From contig CANCDR010000007.1 of NCBI GenBank assembly GCA_947374865.1, positions 80,103-144,102 on the forward strand: 64,000 nucleotides of DNA. Reading direction: 5' to 3'. The notes under the pieces are model-generated. The model did no database searches. It saw only the letters and a program-made list of their open reading frames with translations, and was not told the origin of the DNA. Each line of letters starts with the position of its first letter. Position 1 is the stretch's first letter. Origin of the DNA: Oxalobacteraceae bacterium. Its GTDB lineage: Bacteria; Pseudomonadota; Gammaproteobacteria; Burkholderiales; Burkholderiaceae_D. Below are positions 1 through 8,432 of the stretch, one piece after another. The translations under genes were made by a program, and so were the position numbers.

Positions 1-1921
1 TAATATCGATCACGTTATCGAGCATACGCATCGCCGTGCGAACCGTCTTTTGCAACTTGACCTGATCAAGCTGCCCGTCTTTCATGTGGGCTGGCATGTT
101 GACCGAACCCAGATTACAGACCGCGATTTCAGATTCATTAGTATTGAGGGTGATTTCTGTGCACAGATTAGAACTATGCACCATGCCGACATGCTGCTGC
201 GGCGAACGGATGTTGCATGGGTCTTTGAACGTGATCCATGGGTGACCTGTCTCGAACAGCATTGACAGCATCTTGCGCCACAGGTCCAGCGCCTGGACTT
301 TCTTGAAATTACTCAGCTCGCCGCGTGCAGCACGTGCTTCGTAGCCGACATAAGCAGCCTCAAAAGCACGGCCGACCTTATCGTGCAGATCGACTGCATC
401 ACTGGGTGAAAACAAGGTCCACTCGCCTTTTTCCATGACCCGCTTCATGAACAGATCAGGAATCCAGTTAGCGGTATTCATGTCATGCGTGCGGCGGCGG
501 TCATCGCCGGTATTTTTACGCAGCTCGAGGAATTCCTCGATGTCCATGTGCCAGGTTTCCAGGTAGGCGCAGACCGCACCCTTGCGTTTGCCACCTTGAT
601 TGACTGCCACCGCCGTGTCGTTGACCACTTTCAAAAATGGCACCACGCCTTGCGATTTGCCGTTGGTTCCCTTGATGTGGGCGCCGAGCGAACGCACTGG
701 CGTCCAGTCATTACCCAGGCCGCCGGCAAACTTGGCAAGCAAGGCATTTTCTTTAATGGCCTCAAAAATACCGTCCAGATCATCGGCCACGGTCGTCAGA
801 TAGCAGGACGATAATTGTGAGCGCAAGGTACCGGAGTTAAACAAGGTCGGGGTCGAGCTCATGAAGTCGAAGCTCGACAGCAGATGGTAAAACTCAATGG
901 CGCGCGCTTCGCGATTGATTTCACTGATTGCCAAACCCATCGCCACACGCATGTAGAACACCTGCGGCATTTCGATGCGACTATCTTTAATATGCAGGAA
1001 ATAGCGGTCATACAGTGTCTGCAGACCGATATAGCCAAACTGCAGATCGCGATCGGGAACGATGGCATCGGCCAGCATTTTCAGATCGAACTGACCCAGC
1101 TTTTGATCGAGCAGATCGGCTTCGATGCCCTTCTTGATATATTTTGGAAAATAATCAATGTAGGCGGCGGCGGCATCGGCTTGCGCGACTTCGCGGCCAA
1201 ACACTTCCTTACGCACTGTATGCAAGAGGATACGTGCCGTGACCTGACTATAGGCCGGATCTTTTTCCATCAAGGCGCGCGCGGCAAGAATGGCCGACTT
1301 GTGCAGTTCTTCGACTGGCACACCGTCGTACAGATTTTTGACGGTCTCGGCCAAGATAGCTTCGCTGTCGACATTTTTTTCCAGACCACTGCAGGCGGCC
1401 ACGATCAGTGAGCGAACCTGATTCATGTCCAGCAGACGACGCTGACCATTTTCAGTCACATGCAATTCGAGAGCAGATGCGTCTGCCTTGCTCGACTTTT
1501 GCTGCGCCCGTTCTTCCATGCGCTTGGCGCGATACAGAACATAGGCCCGGGCGGCGTCATGCTCGCCTGAGCGCATGAGCGACAGCTCGACCTGATCCTG
1601 CACATCTTCAATATGAAAAGTACCGCCGGCTGGCTGGCGACGCACCAGGGCATTGACGACATTGGCGGTCAATTGCTCAACCAGTTCACGTACCCGCGCT
1701 GACGCAGCACCCTGGCCACCATTCACCGCCAAAAACGCCTTGGTGACAGCAATCGAAATCTTGGACGGCTCAAACCCAACCACCGCACCATTACGTCGTA
1801 TCAGCTTGTAATCACTATAGGTCACAGCTGGGGATGGAAATGCGCTCAGCGCCTGATTAAAACTACCGCCGACATTGTATTCAGCGGGCGCCTTGGTGGT
1901 AACTTCTTGTGATGATTGCAT
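1..1921 (-). CDS. nrdA: Ribonucleoside-diphosphate reductase, large (alpha) subunit, C-terminus cut off by window edge
   Basis: Class I ribonucleotide reductase alpha chain, which reduces ribonucleoside diphosphates to deoxy forms using a radical from the beta subunit. About 640 residues are visible from the ATG at 1919-1921, with AGGAG just upstream. The N-terminus holds two ATP-cone-like modules (roughly residues 40-135 and 150-235), as in the long Pseudomonas-type enzymes; E. coli NrdA has one. The active-site motif N-L-C-T-E lies at 157-169 and puts the thiyl-radical cysteine near residue 587, about 150 residues later than in E. coli. The last visible residues, R-M-L-D-N-V-I-D-I, fit the family. 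The beta subunit gene should follow outside the window. A NrdR-type promoter lies upstream. Confidence 0.95.
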   Translation of the reverse strand, partial: MQSSQEVTTKAPAEYNVGGSFNQALSAFPSPAVTYSDYKLIRRNGAVVGFEPSKISIAVTKAFLAVNGGQGAASARVRELVEQLTANVVNALVRRQPAGGTFHIEDVQDQVELSLMRSGEHDAARAYVLYRAKRMEERAQQKSSKADASALELHVTENGQRRLLDMNQVRSLIVAACSGLEKNVDSEAILAETVKNLYDGVPVEELHKSAILAARALMEKDPAYSQVTARILLHTVRKEVFGREVAQADAAAAYIDYFPKYIKKGIEADLLDQKLGQFDLKMLADAIVPDRDLQFGYIGLQTLYDRYFLHIKDSRIEMPQVFYMRVAMGLAISEINREARAIEFYHLLSSFDFMSSTPTLFNSGTLRSQLSSCYLTTVADDLDGIFEAIKENALLAKFAGGLGNDWTPVRSLGAHIKGTNGKSQGVVPFLKVVNDTAVAVNQGGKRKGAVCAYLETWHMDIEEFLELRKNTGDDRRRTHDMNTANWIPDLFMKRVMEKGEWTLFSPSDAVDLHDKVGRAFEAAYVGYEARAARGELSNFKKVQALDLWRKMLSMLFETGHPWITFKDPCNIRSPQQHVGMVHSSNLCTEITLNTNESEIAVCNLGSVNMPAHMKDGQLDQVKLQKTVRTAMRMLDNVIDI

Positions 1922-2150
1922 TAAAGCTCCTGGACAGAGTGAACGGCTGCGACATTTCTTCCCCGCGCCGGTCAACATTATTTTTTAGGTGAGCTCTTTT
2001 GACAGAACCCTTGAAGCACATTACGACAGAAGCTGGTATTGCGGGTATTACCTGTCTCAATGGGGCGTCGAATGCACGCCTGTTTGACGACCTGAGAGAG
2101 TCGAGTTGAGTGCCCCGTACAGGAGGTGACACGATCGACGCCAATTGTGG
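1922..2150 (-). other. Long 5' leader of nrdA, no convincing gene
   Basis: About 230 bases separate the nrdA start codon from the predicted promoter and NrdR boxes. A ribosome-binding AGGAG sits just before the ATG. Reading frames in the leader lack family features, and I see no riboswitch that I recognise. Confidence 0.4.
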
Positions 2151-2153
2151 AAA

Positions 2154-2200
2154 ACACTATATCTAGTGGAAAGCACCCCAATTGGCACTGATTGTAGTGC
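2154..2200 (-). promoter_or_regulatory. Pair of NrdR boxes
   Basis: ACACTATATCTAGTGG (2154-2169) matches the NrdR consensus closely. GCACTGATTGTAGTGC (2185-2200) is a weaker palindrome with perfect GCACT/AGTGC ends. The two are exactly 31 bp apart, the three-turn spacing typical of NrdR box pairs before ribonucleotide reductase genes. The upstream box covers the predicted -10 element, so repression by blocking the promoter is likely. NrdR itself is not in the window. Confidence 0.8.
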
Positions 2201-2219
2201 CTTGAACAAGCAGAAGCAA
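2191..2219 (-). promoter_or_regulatory. Predicted sigma-70 promoter of nrdA
   Basis: On the minus strand, TTGCTT (2214-2219) and TACAAT (2191-2196) are separated by 17 bp. The -10 lies inside the upstream NrdR box, which supports both calls. Confidence 0.6.
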
Positions 2220-2238
2220 TAATTTTTTCAACTTATTT

Positions 2239-2262
2239 TCGTCCAAAAGGACGACTTTTTTT
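2239..2262 (+). terminator. Hairpin with T-tract, no plus-strand gene upstream
   Basis: TCGTCC, loop AAAA, GGACGA (2239-2254), then C and seven T. It has the form of a rho-independent terminator for plus-strand transcripts, yet both flanking genes (nrdA, pilR) are on the minus strand. It may stop antisense transcription. Confidence 0.45.
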
Positions 2263-2344
2263 GCGCTGGCGCGTTGACTTTTTGGCCAAGCTCAGCTTAC
2301 GTTTGTGTAAACGCGACAGAGACGCCTTATTTGCCTTATTTACC

Positions 2345-3814
2345 TCAATCGTGCTCCTGAATGGCCAGTCTTTGCATGCGATAACGCAGCTGACGAAAGC
2401 TAATGCCGAGCAAGGTGGCCGCCTGGGTTCGGTTAAAACGGGTCTTGGCCAGCGCCCTTAAGATAAGCTCGCGTTCCACGCCGTCGAGATGTTCCGGCAA
2501 GGAGGCCGGCAATTCGTGACGTGGCGCAGGTGGGGTCATAACGGCAGCTTCCACGCCGGCCTGGATGGTTTGCGAATCTGCCGCCTCGATACCCTGCACG
2601 ATAGCGCTCTTATTCGTTATATTAGGCAGGCTAGGGTCAGGGTCAGGGTCAGGGTCAGGCGCCAGTTTGATCGCCAGGTCATGCATCTCGATGACACCAT
2701 GACTGGCAAATGCCAGTGCGCGCTCGAGTATATTTTCCAGCTCACGTACATTGCCGGGAAAACGGTAGGCTTGCAGCTGCACAAGCGCGGCCGGACGCAG
2801 CACCGCTTGGCCACCTGAAGGAGCAAGACGGGCCAGAATTGCGGCAGCCAGCTGTGGCACATCGTCTAATCGCTCGCGCAAAGGTGGCAAATGCAGCTCG
2901 ATGACATTGAGCCGATAAAATAAATCCTGACGAAATTGCCCCGCCTTGACACAGTCAGCCAGATTTTTGTGGGTGGCACTGATCAGCCGAACATCGAGTA
3001 ACTCTTCCTCATTCGTTCCCAATCGCCGTACCCGACGCTCCTGTATAACGCGCAATAACTTGACCTGCATGGCCAGCGGCAGGTCGGCGACTTCATCGAG
3101 CATCAGGGTGCCACCATGCGCGGCCTGGAAAAAACCTTCCCTGTCACTGATCGCGCCGGTAAAAGCACCTTTACGGTAGCCAAAAAATTCAGCTTCCATC
3201 AAAGCCTCAGGAATGGCGCCACAGTTGACAGCGACGAATGGCTGGTCGGCGCGCGCACTGAGGGCATGCATTTCGCGCGCGGCGAGTTCCTTGCCACTGC
3301 CAGACTCGCCACTAATGGCGACCGGCGCCATGCTGCGCGCCAAGCGGGCAATCTGACTCCGCAAGCTAATCATCGCCGCGCTGTCACCTAATAGGAGCGA
3401 GGACTGGCCGGGCGAGCGCTGATCTGACGTTTGAACAGCATGGCGACGACTGCTTTGCAAAGCCGACAGCACCGTTGAGCGCAGCTGCTCGAGCCCGATC
3501 GGCTTGGTCAGATAATCGAAGGCGCCTGCTTTAAGCGCGGCGACCGCGTTATCGGCACTGCCAAACGCGGTAATGACCGCGACCGGCGTGTGCTTGAAGC
3601 GGCTACTGATTTCTTCGACCAATTCGAGGCCGAGTCCATCCGGTAATCGCATGTCGGTCAGCGCCAGGGCATAGGGTGTTTTTTCGAGATAGCCACGGGC
3701 CGCGGCAAGACTGTCGGCGCTGTCGACATCCAGGCCCATTTTTACCAAGGTAATTTCAAGCAACTCCCGCAGGTCTGCTTCGTCGTCCACTACCAAAATA
3801 CGCGGTGAAGCCAT
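2345..3814 (-). CDS. pilR: Type IV pilus two-component response regulator PilR (sigma-54 activator)
   Basis: NtrC-family response regulator, known in the family to activate pilin transcription with sigma-54. The receiver domain covers about residues 1-120 with phospho-acceptor D54 in T-D-M-R-L-P-D. The AAA+ domain has Walker A G-E-S-G-S-G-K-E and the sigma-54 contact motif G-A-F-T-G-A. A C-terminal Fis-type helix-turn-helix ends the protein. The ATG at 3814 gives M-A-S-P-R-I-L-V-V-D-D, the usual start; a TTG 48 bases upstream is less likely. An (Asp-Pro) run encoded by a 6-bp repeat lies in the linker before the DNA-binding domain. It follows pilS on the same strand and is probably co-transcribed. 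Confidence 0.92.
   Translation of the reverse strand: MASPRILVVDDEADLRELLEITLVKMGLDVDSADSLAAARGYLEKTPYALALTDMRLPDGLGLELVEEISSRFKHTPVAVITAFGSADNAVAALKAGAFDYLTKPIGLEQLRSTVLSALQSSRRHAVQTSDQRSPGQSSLLLGDSAAMISLRSQIARLARSMAPVAISGESGSGKELAAREMHALSARADQPFVAVNCGAIPEALMEAEFFGYRKGAFTGAISDREGFFQAAHGGTLMLDEVADLPLAMQVKLLRVIQERRVRRLGTNEEELLDVRLISATHKNLADCVKAGQFRQDLFYRLNVIELHLPPLRERLDDVPQLAAAILARLAPSGGQAVLRPAALVQLQAYRFPGNVRELENILERALAFASHGVIEMHDLAIKLAPDPDPDPDPSLPNITNKSAIVQGIEAADSQTIQAGVEAAVMTPPAPRHELPASLPEHLDGVERELILRALAKTRFNRTQAATLLGISFRQLRYRMQRLAIQEHD
2632..2660. repeat. Hexanucleotide microsatellite inside pilR
   Basis: About four and a half copies of AGGGTC on the plus strand, encoding an alternating Asp-Pro linker in PilR. 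Because the unit is 6 bp, copy-number change would lengthen or shorten the linker without a frameshift. Confidence 0.8.
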
Positions 3815-3868
3815 CGATTCGCTTGAGGTCCTAATTAATCCTGCTGCATCAAGCCGGCCCAAGATTGT

Positions 3869-5563
3869 TTAAGGGGCGGCCGACGCTACTGTAATGACAA
3901 AACGACCGCTTAATGCGCCCTCACGCTGATCTGTGCCCTCGATGCGGTATTCATAATCAATCATGCCGCCGTTATTAAGGCACAGTTCGCGCGCCAGATA
4001 CAAGCCCAGGCCAGTACCCTTGTTTGAGGTGGTATAAAACGGCTCAAACAAATGCGCCCTGACTTCCTGTGACATCCCCGGACCATCGTCCTGCACATGC
4101 AGTTCCAGTCGATGCGCGAGTCCAACCAGCGCAAATATCCGGATACTGCCCGGCCGCGCACTCGCATAGCGCAGCGCATTGGTGAGTAAATTCACGATCA
4201 CTTCACGCAAATGCAATGGGTCAAACCAGACTCTGCAATCGTCCATACCAAGCACCTGAATGACATCTTCAGCAAGCTGATTTGCCAAACAGAACTCACC
4301 GATAGTTTCCGCAAAAAAGGGCGCCAGCGCCAGCGCTTCGTGATGCGAATGCGCTTTTCGCGACAAATCAAGAATGTCCTTGATTATTCGATCAAGTCGC
4401 TCAACATTATCGCCAACAATCTTTAGCAAACGCGACTGTGCGGGCGTGGAATCTTCCTCTTTCAGGAGCGCAGCAGCATGCGCAATCGCGGCTAAAGGAT
4501 TTCTGACTTCATGCGCGATACTGGCAGTCAGGCGTCCCATGGACGCCAACTTCAGCTGTTGCGCCTGATTTTCGATTTCTGTGACGTCCTGCAAAAATAT
4601 CACGGTCCGGTCAAAATGCAGACCCACCGCATCGACCTTGGCAAATCGCAGCTTGAGATGGATCACCAATTCACGGCGCAAGGCACGCGCAGAGTTGGCA
4701 TAATAAAAATCGTCGCCCGGTTTGACCGTGACCAGTTTGGCCTGCTCGGGTTCATGGTCCTCGTTGGGTGCCCTTAGCAGCCAGACAAAAAATGCATCGG
4801 CAATCGGCGCCAAGGTGTGCAGGTCGGTGAGCCGTCGCAGAGGTTCATGGTAGGGAATGCGTAGACCAAGCATCTGTTCGGCCGCCGGGTTCGCGGTATA
4901 AATCTCGCCACCCGAACCGACGACCAGAATGCCGTCGCCCATGTCGGCAATGACCAGCCGGTTAATCGCCTCCTGCACCTCCAGATTGATCCCGCGCCGG
5001 TTGGCCAATGCTTCTTGTCGCACCAGTTTGGCCGCCAGCTGATTGATCACAAAGGCGGCTGCCAGAAAGGCTGCGCCATATAATCCCGCCTCAAACAGGC
5101 TCGAATCCGAGTTGAGCGTCAGGCTGCGATAACTGCTATCGATGAGCAGAAATAGTGTCGCCACCGAGGCAAAAAAAAGTGCCAGCGTGAGCGGCGCCAG
5201 AATCGCCCCGCCGGCCAGTGGAAATAAATAGAGAATAGCCAGACCACTGCGCGCGCCGCCGACCATGGCATACAGCGTCGAGACGACAAACAGGTCGACA
5301 TTGAGCTGTATGATGAGCTGTAAATAATAGCGACGCGGATAGCGCACTACGAGCACGACAAAAATAAATGCCAGACCCAGATAAGCGCCGGCAATACGCC
5401 AGGCATCCACATCGGGCGACTGCAGCGATACATGCCGCATGCTGACACTGAGGTACACCATCAGCAGAACAGCGATGACGATACGGGTAATACTAAATGT
5501 GAGCAGCGTGCGCCAGAAGGTGTCGAAGGTCAGACTGCGCTGGGAAGGCGTGAGTGCTTGCAT
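3869..5563 (-). CDS. pilS: Type IV pilus sensor histidine kinase PilS
   Basis: Membrane sensor kinase that phosphorylates PilR. The 564-residue protein starts with about six hydrophobic segments (residues 20-190), followed by a PAS-like region. The H-box I-A-H-E-V-R-N-P-L-A-A carries the phosphorylated histidine. The ATPase domain shows the N-box (N-L-L-T-N-A-L-R-Y), D-D-G-P-G-M and G-T-G-L-G-L-Y-L-A-R. It is directly upstream of pilR, the standard arrangement. The membrane part is the known place of signal sensing in the family. Confidence 0.92.
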   Translation of the reverse strand: MQALTPSQRSLTFDTFWRTLLTFSITRIVIAVLLMVYLSVSMRHVSLQSPDVDAWRIAGAYLGLAFIFVVLVVRYPRRYYLQLIIQLNVDLFVVSTLYAMVGGARSGLAILYLFPLAGGAILAPLTLALFFASVATLFLLIDSSYRSLTLNSDSSLFEAGLYGAAFLAAAFVINQLAAKLVRQEALANRRGINLEVQEAINRLVIADMGDGILVVGSGGEIYTANPAAEQMLGLRIPYHEPLRRLTDLHTLAPIADAFFVWLLRAPNEDHEPEQAKLVTVKPGDDFYYANSARALRRELVIHLKLRFAKVDAVGLHFDRTVIFLQDVTEIENQAQQLKLASMGRLTASIAHEVRNPLAAIAHAAALLKEEDSTPAQSRLLKIVGDNVERLDRIIKDILDLSRKAHSHHEALALAPFFAETIGEFCLANQLAEDVIQVLGMDDCRVWFDPLHLREVIVNLLTNALRYASARPGSIRIFALVGLAHRLELHVQDDGPGMSQEVRAHLFEPFYTTSNKGTGLGLYLARELCLNNGGMIDYEYRIEGTDQREGALSGRFVITVASAAP

Positions 5564-5608
5564 GCCAGGGGTAATAGTCGAGAAAGGCTCAGTCGAGGAA
5601 GACTCGGA

Positions 5609-5854
5609 TCAGACAGCGCCATCCCGCGAGCGGTGCTCACTCGAGCAATACGCTGCGCCGATGGCATTGCGCAGCGCTTCGGATTCCGGCACATAGATAC
5701 CGCAATGCGCGCAACATAACATCGCTTCGCCTGCGGCTGCGTGCGGGCTGGGTGGGGCATTGCGGGGTGCCGATTTTTGCGCTGCCTTGTTTTTATTCCG
5801 GATGACGAACACCACTGCCACAGCCAATATCAGCCAAAATACAAGCTTCATCAT
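5609..5854 (-). CDS. Small membrane protein with zinc-ribbon-like C-terminus (PP0621-type)
   Basis: About 81 residues: one N-terminal membrane segment (V-F-W-L-I-L-A-V-A-V-V-F-V-I), a basic linker, then C-C-A-H-C-G ... Y-C-S-S-E-H, a likely metal-binding Cys/His set. GGAG lies six bases before the ATG at 5854; a second in-frame ATG follows at once at 5851. The start overlaps the stop of the upstream cytochrome-assembly-like gene in an ATGATGA arrangement, so translation is probably coupled. Proteins of this type are common next to pilS in related bacteria; function is not known to me. Confidence 0.75.
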   Translation of the reverse strand: MMKLVFWLILAVAVVFVIRNKNKAAQKSAPRNAPPSPHAAAGEAMLCCAHCGIYVPESEALRNAIGAAYCSSEHRSRDGAV

Positions 5855-6705
5855 GCGCTCCGATGCAAAAGAACTTCCAGCACAAAACGACTGCCAACAT
5901 AGGCCAGTAATAAAGTAGCAAAACCGGCGAGGGTGAAACTGAGCGCAGTTTTGCCGCGCCAGCCACGCCATCGGCGGCCAGCCAGCAGCAGGCCGAATAA
6001 GATCCACGACATCAGGGTGAAGACTGTTTTATGGTCCCATTTCACGGCCAGGCCAAACACCTGCTCCGAAAAAACCATGCCTGACAAAACCGTCAGGGTT
6101 AAAAAGATGAAGCCAAAACCAATCAGCCGAAACAGCAGCTTTTCCATGGTCATGAGTGCCGGCAGACGGTCAATCGCTACGGCAAACCAGCCGGCAGATA
6201 ATTTTCCCCGCGTATGCAAACGGCTATCCTGCAAAGCCATCACGACGGCATGAAAAGCGGCGATGGTCAGCGTGCTGTACGCCAGCAGCGCGATCGCGAC
6301 ATGCCAGGGAAATAAAGGCGACTGCCCCAACAGCGAAAAAACGCTACCGGGAAAAAGTAGTGGCAATATGATCGATACCCCCGCGCAGGGCAGCATCAGT
6401 ACCCGAAGGCTATCGAGGGAAAAATTACGATTTTCCAGCCAATAGACCAGCACGGAAATCCACAGCGCGGCCGACAGCATGACGGCAAACCCTAGTCGTA
6501 GGGCATGCAGCGTGCCGCCCATGAGCACAATGGCGCCCAGCGCAGCGCCATGCAATAACCAAGCCACGAGCGTGCCAACGGCCACCTGAGTACGCAGCCG
6601 GGCTGGCATGACCGCGCTGATGAGGTAGGCCACAGCGGCACAAATTGATAAGTATTTTTCCATGACAAATAAACTTGGATACGAATGAGTTGATGCAATC
6701 TGCAT
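5851..6705 (-). CDS. CcsA/HemX-like inner-membrane protein (cytochrome c assembly family, YpjD type)
   Basis: Polytopic membrane protein of 284 residues with about eight hydrophobic segments, resembling the CcsA/ResC/HemX superfamily. The conserved W-D-H-K-T-V near the C-terminus corresponds to the family's W-x-H-K motif. Family members act in heme handling or cytochrome c maturation, but the precise role of this branch is unsettled. Two starts are possible: ATG at 6705, preceded by GAGGG, or ATG at 6663 (M-E-K-Y-L), which begins just before the first membrane segment. It is divergent from ffh and coupled to the small zinc protein downstream. Confidence 0.8.
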   Translation of the reverse strand: MQIASTHSYPSLFVMEKYLSICAAVAYLISAVMPARLRTQVAVGTLVAWLLHGAALGAIVLMGGTLHALRLGFAVMLSAALWISVLVYWLENRNFSLDSLRVLMLPCAGVSIILPLLFPGSVFSLLGQSPLFPWHVAIALLAYSTLTIAAFHAVVMALQDSRLHTRGKLSAGWFAVAIDRLPALMTMEKLLFRLIGFGFIFLTLTVLSGMVFSEQVFGLAVKWDHKTVFTLMSWILFGLLLAGRRWRGWRGKTALSFTLAGFATLLLAYVGSRFVLEVLLHRSA

Positions 6706-6822
6706 CTACCCTCAGTCTACACTATGTCATCTGCAAAAAGCGCAGGTGTGATGCCTGGCTATCCGCGCGTCGCATCAGGTAAAATGCGTGTTCTATTCCT
6801 CACCCGGTTTAATCCCATCATC

Positions 6823-8190
6823 ATGCTCGACAATCTGACCCAGCGCCTGGCAAAAGTCGTCAAAACCATGCGCGGTGAAGCACGCCTCACCGAAACCAAT
6901 ACTGCCGAGATGCTGCGCGAAGTGCGTCTGGCACTGCTGGAAGCCGACGTCGCCTTGCCAGCCGTGCGCGAACTGATCGCCCGCGTCAAAGAAAAAGCGC
7001 TCGGCGAAAGCGTGATCAGCTCGCTCACCCCCGGACAGGCTTTGGTCGGCGTGGTACAAAGTGAGCTCGCCGCCATCATGGGCGGTGACTTGGGCGCGCA
7101 GGCTTCCCAACTCAGCTTTGCCACCCAGCCACCGGCGGTATTCATGATGGCTGGCCTGCAGGGTGCCGGTAAAACCACCACCGTCGGCAAACTGGCGAAA
7201 TATCTTAAAGAACAAAAGAAGAAAAAAGTACTGACCGTGTCAGCCGACGTCTACCGGCCCGCCGCCATCGGCCAGCTCGAAACCGTCACCGCCCAGGCTG
7301 GTGCCGACTTTTTCCCTTCCCTGCCGACCGATAAGCCGGTCGACATCGTGCTCGCTGCGCTCGACTACGCCAAACGGCATTATCACGATGTCCTGCTGAT
7401 CGACACCGCCGGTCGTCTCGGTATCGATGAAGCCATGATGCAGGAGATCGCCGTCCTGCACGCCGCCATCAAACCGATCGAGACCTTGTTCGTCGTCGAC
7501 GCCATGCTCGGTCAGGATGCCATCAATACCGCCAAGGCCTTCAGCGATGCGCTACCCCTGACCGGCATCATACTGACCAAACTGGATGGCGACGCACGCG
7601 GTGGAGCGGCCCTGTCGGTGCGACACATTACCGGCAAGCCGATCAAGTTCGCCGGCGTCTCCGAAAAACTCGATGGTCTGGAGGCCTTCGATCCCGAGCG
7701 CATGGCCAGCCGCATTCTTGGCATGGGCGATATTCTGGCGCTGGTCGAAGAAGCGCGCAAAGGCATGGACGTCGCCGCTGCGCAGGATCTGGCGCACAAA
7801 ATGAAAGGCGGCGGTAAGTTCGACCTCAACGACTTCAAGGCGCAAATCTCGCAAATGAAAAAAATGGGCGGGCTGTCCGGACTGATGGATAAATTACCGG
7901 CGCAGATGCAGCAGGCCGCCGGCGGGACCAATATGGACAACGCTGAAAAGCAGGTCCGTCGCATGGAAGGCATCATTAATTCCATGACCCCGGCAGAGCG
8001 TGCGAAACCGGAATTGATCAAGGCTTCACGCAAAAAACGCATTGCCAACGGCGCTGGTGTACAGGTCCAGGAAGTCAATCGCATGCTGGTGCAATTTGAG
8101 CAAATGCAGTCGATGATGAAGAAATTCAGCGGCGGCGGCATGATGAAAATGATGCGTAGTATGAAAGGTCTGATGCCCGGAATGCGCTGA
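6823..8190 (+). CDS. ffh: Signal recognition particle protein Ffh
   Basis: SRP54-type GTPase that binds 4.5S RNA and signal sequences and delivers nascent membrane proteins to FtsY. The 455-residue form from ATG 6823 starts M-L-D-N-L-T-Q-R-L, typical of Ffh; the upstream extension of the frame has no family similarity. The N domain covers about residues 1-85. The G domain has G-L-Q-G-A-G-K-T-T and D-T-A-G-R-L, and the C-terminal M domain is methionine rich and ends in a Met/Gly-rich tail. A strong terminator follows. Confidence 0.96.
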   Translation: MLDNLTQRLAKVVKTMRGEARLTETNTAEMLREVRLALLEADVALPAVRELIARVKEKALGESVISSLTPGQALVGVVQSELAAIMGGDLGAQASQLSFATQPPAVFMMAGLQGAGKTTTVGKLAKYLKEQKKKKVLTVSADVYRPAAIGQLETVTAQAGADFFPSLPTDKPVDIVLAALDYAKRHYHDVLLIDTAGRLGIDEAMMQEIAVLHAAIKPIETLFVVDAMLGQDAINTAKAFSDALPLTGIILTKLDGDARGGAALSVRHITGKPIKFAGVSEKLDGLEAFDPERMASRILGMGDILALVEEARKGMDVAAAQDLAHKMKGGGKFDLNDFKAQISQMKKMGGLSGLMDKLPAQMQQAAGGTNMDNAEKQVRRMEGIINSMTPAERAKPELIKASRKKRIANGAGVQVQEVNRMLVQFEQMQSMMKKFSGGGMMKMMRSMKGLMPGMR

Positions 8191-8224
8191 GATTGGCGCC
8201 ATTTGCAGCTGATTTCATGCGCCT

Positions 8225-8254
8225 GCCATCAGGCTGACCTGATGGCTTTTTTTT
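8225..8254 (+). terminator. Rho-independent terminator of ffh
   Basis: Perfect 9-bp stem GCCATCAGG / CCTGATGGC with loop CTGA, followed by eight T, 35 bases after the ffh stop. Confidence 0.92.
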
Positions 8255-8432
8255 GCTCCGCGTTGGTGAAATTTCCGACTTTGGCACCCTAAACACCGAT
8301 TATGTAGCGTCTACTGCAAAAATACCTTTAAAAATCAGCAAAAAACACTTGCATACAATAGGAAACATCACCAATATTAGCAGTGCGTAAATTGGCGCGA
8401 TTCGCAACATATACAGTGAAGGAGGCTTAAAG

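Noticed and set aside
1881..2144. Minus-strand frame in the nrdA leader
   Set aside because: Overlaps the start of nrdA in another frame, has no convincing ribosome site and no family features.
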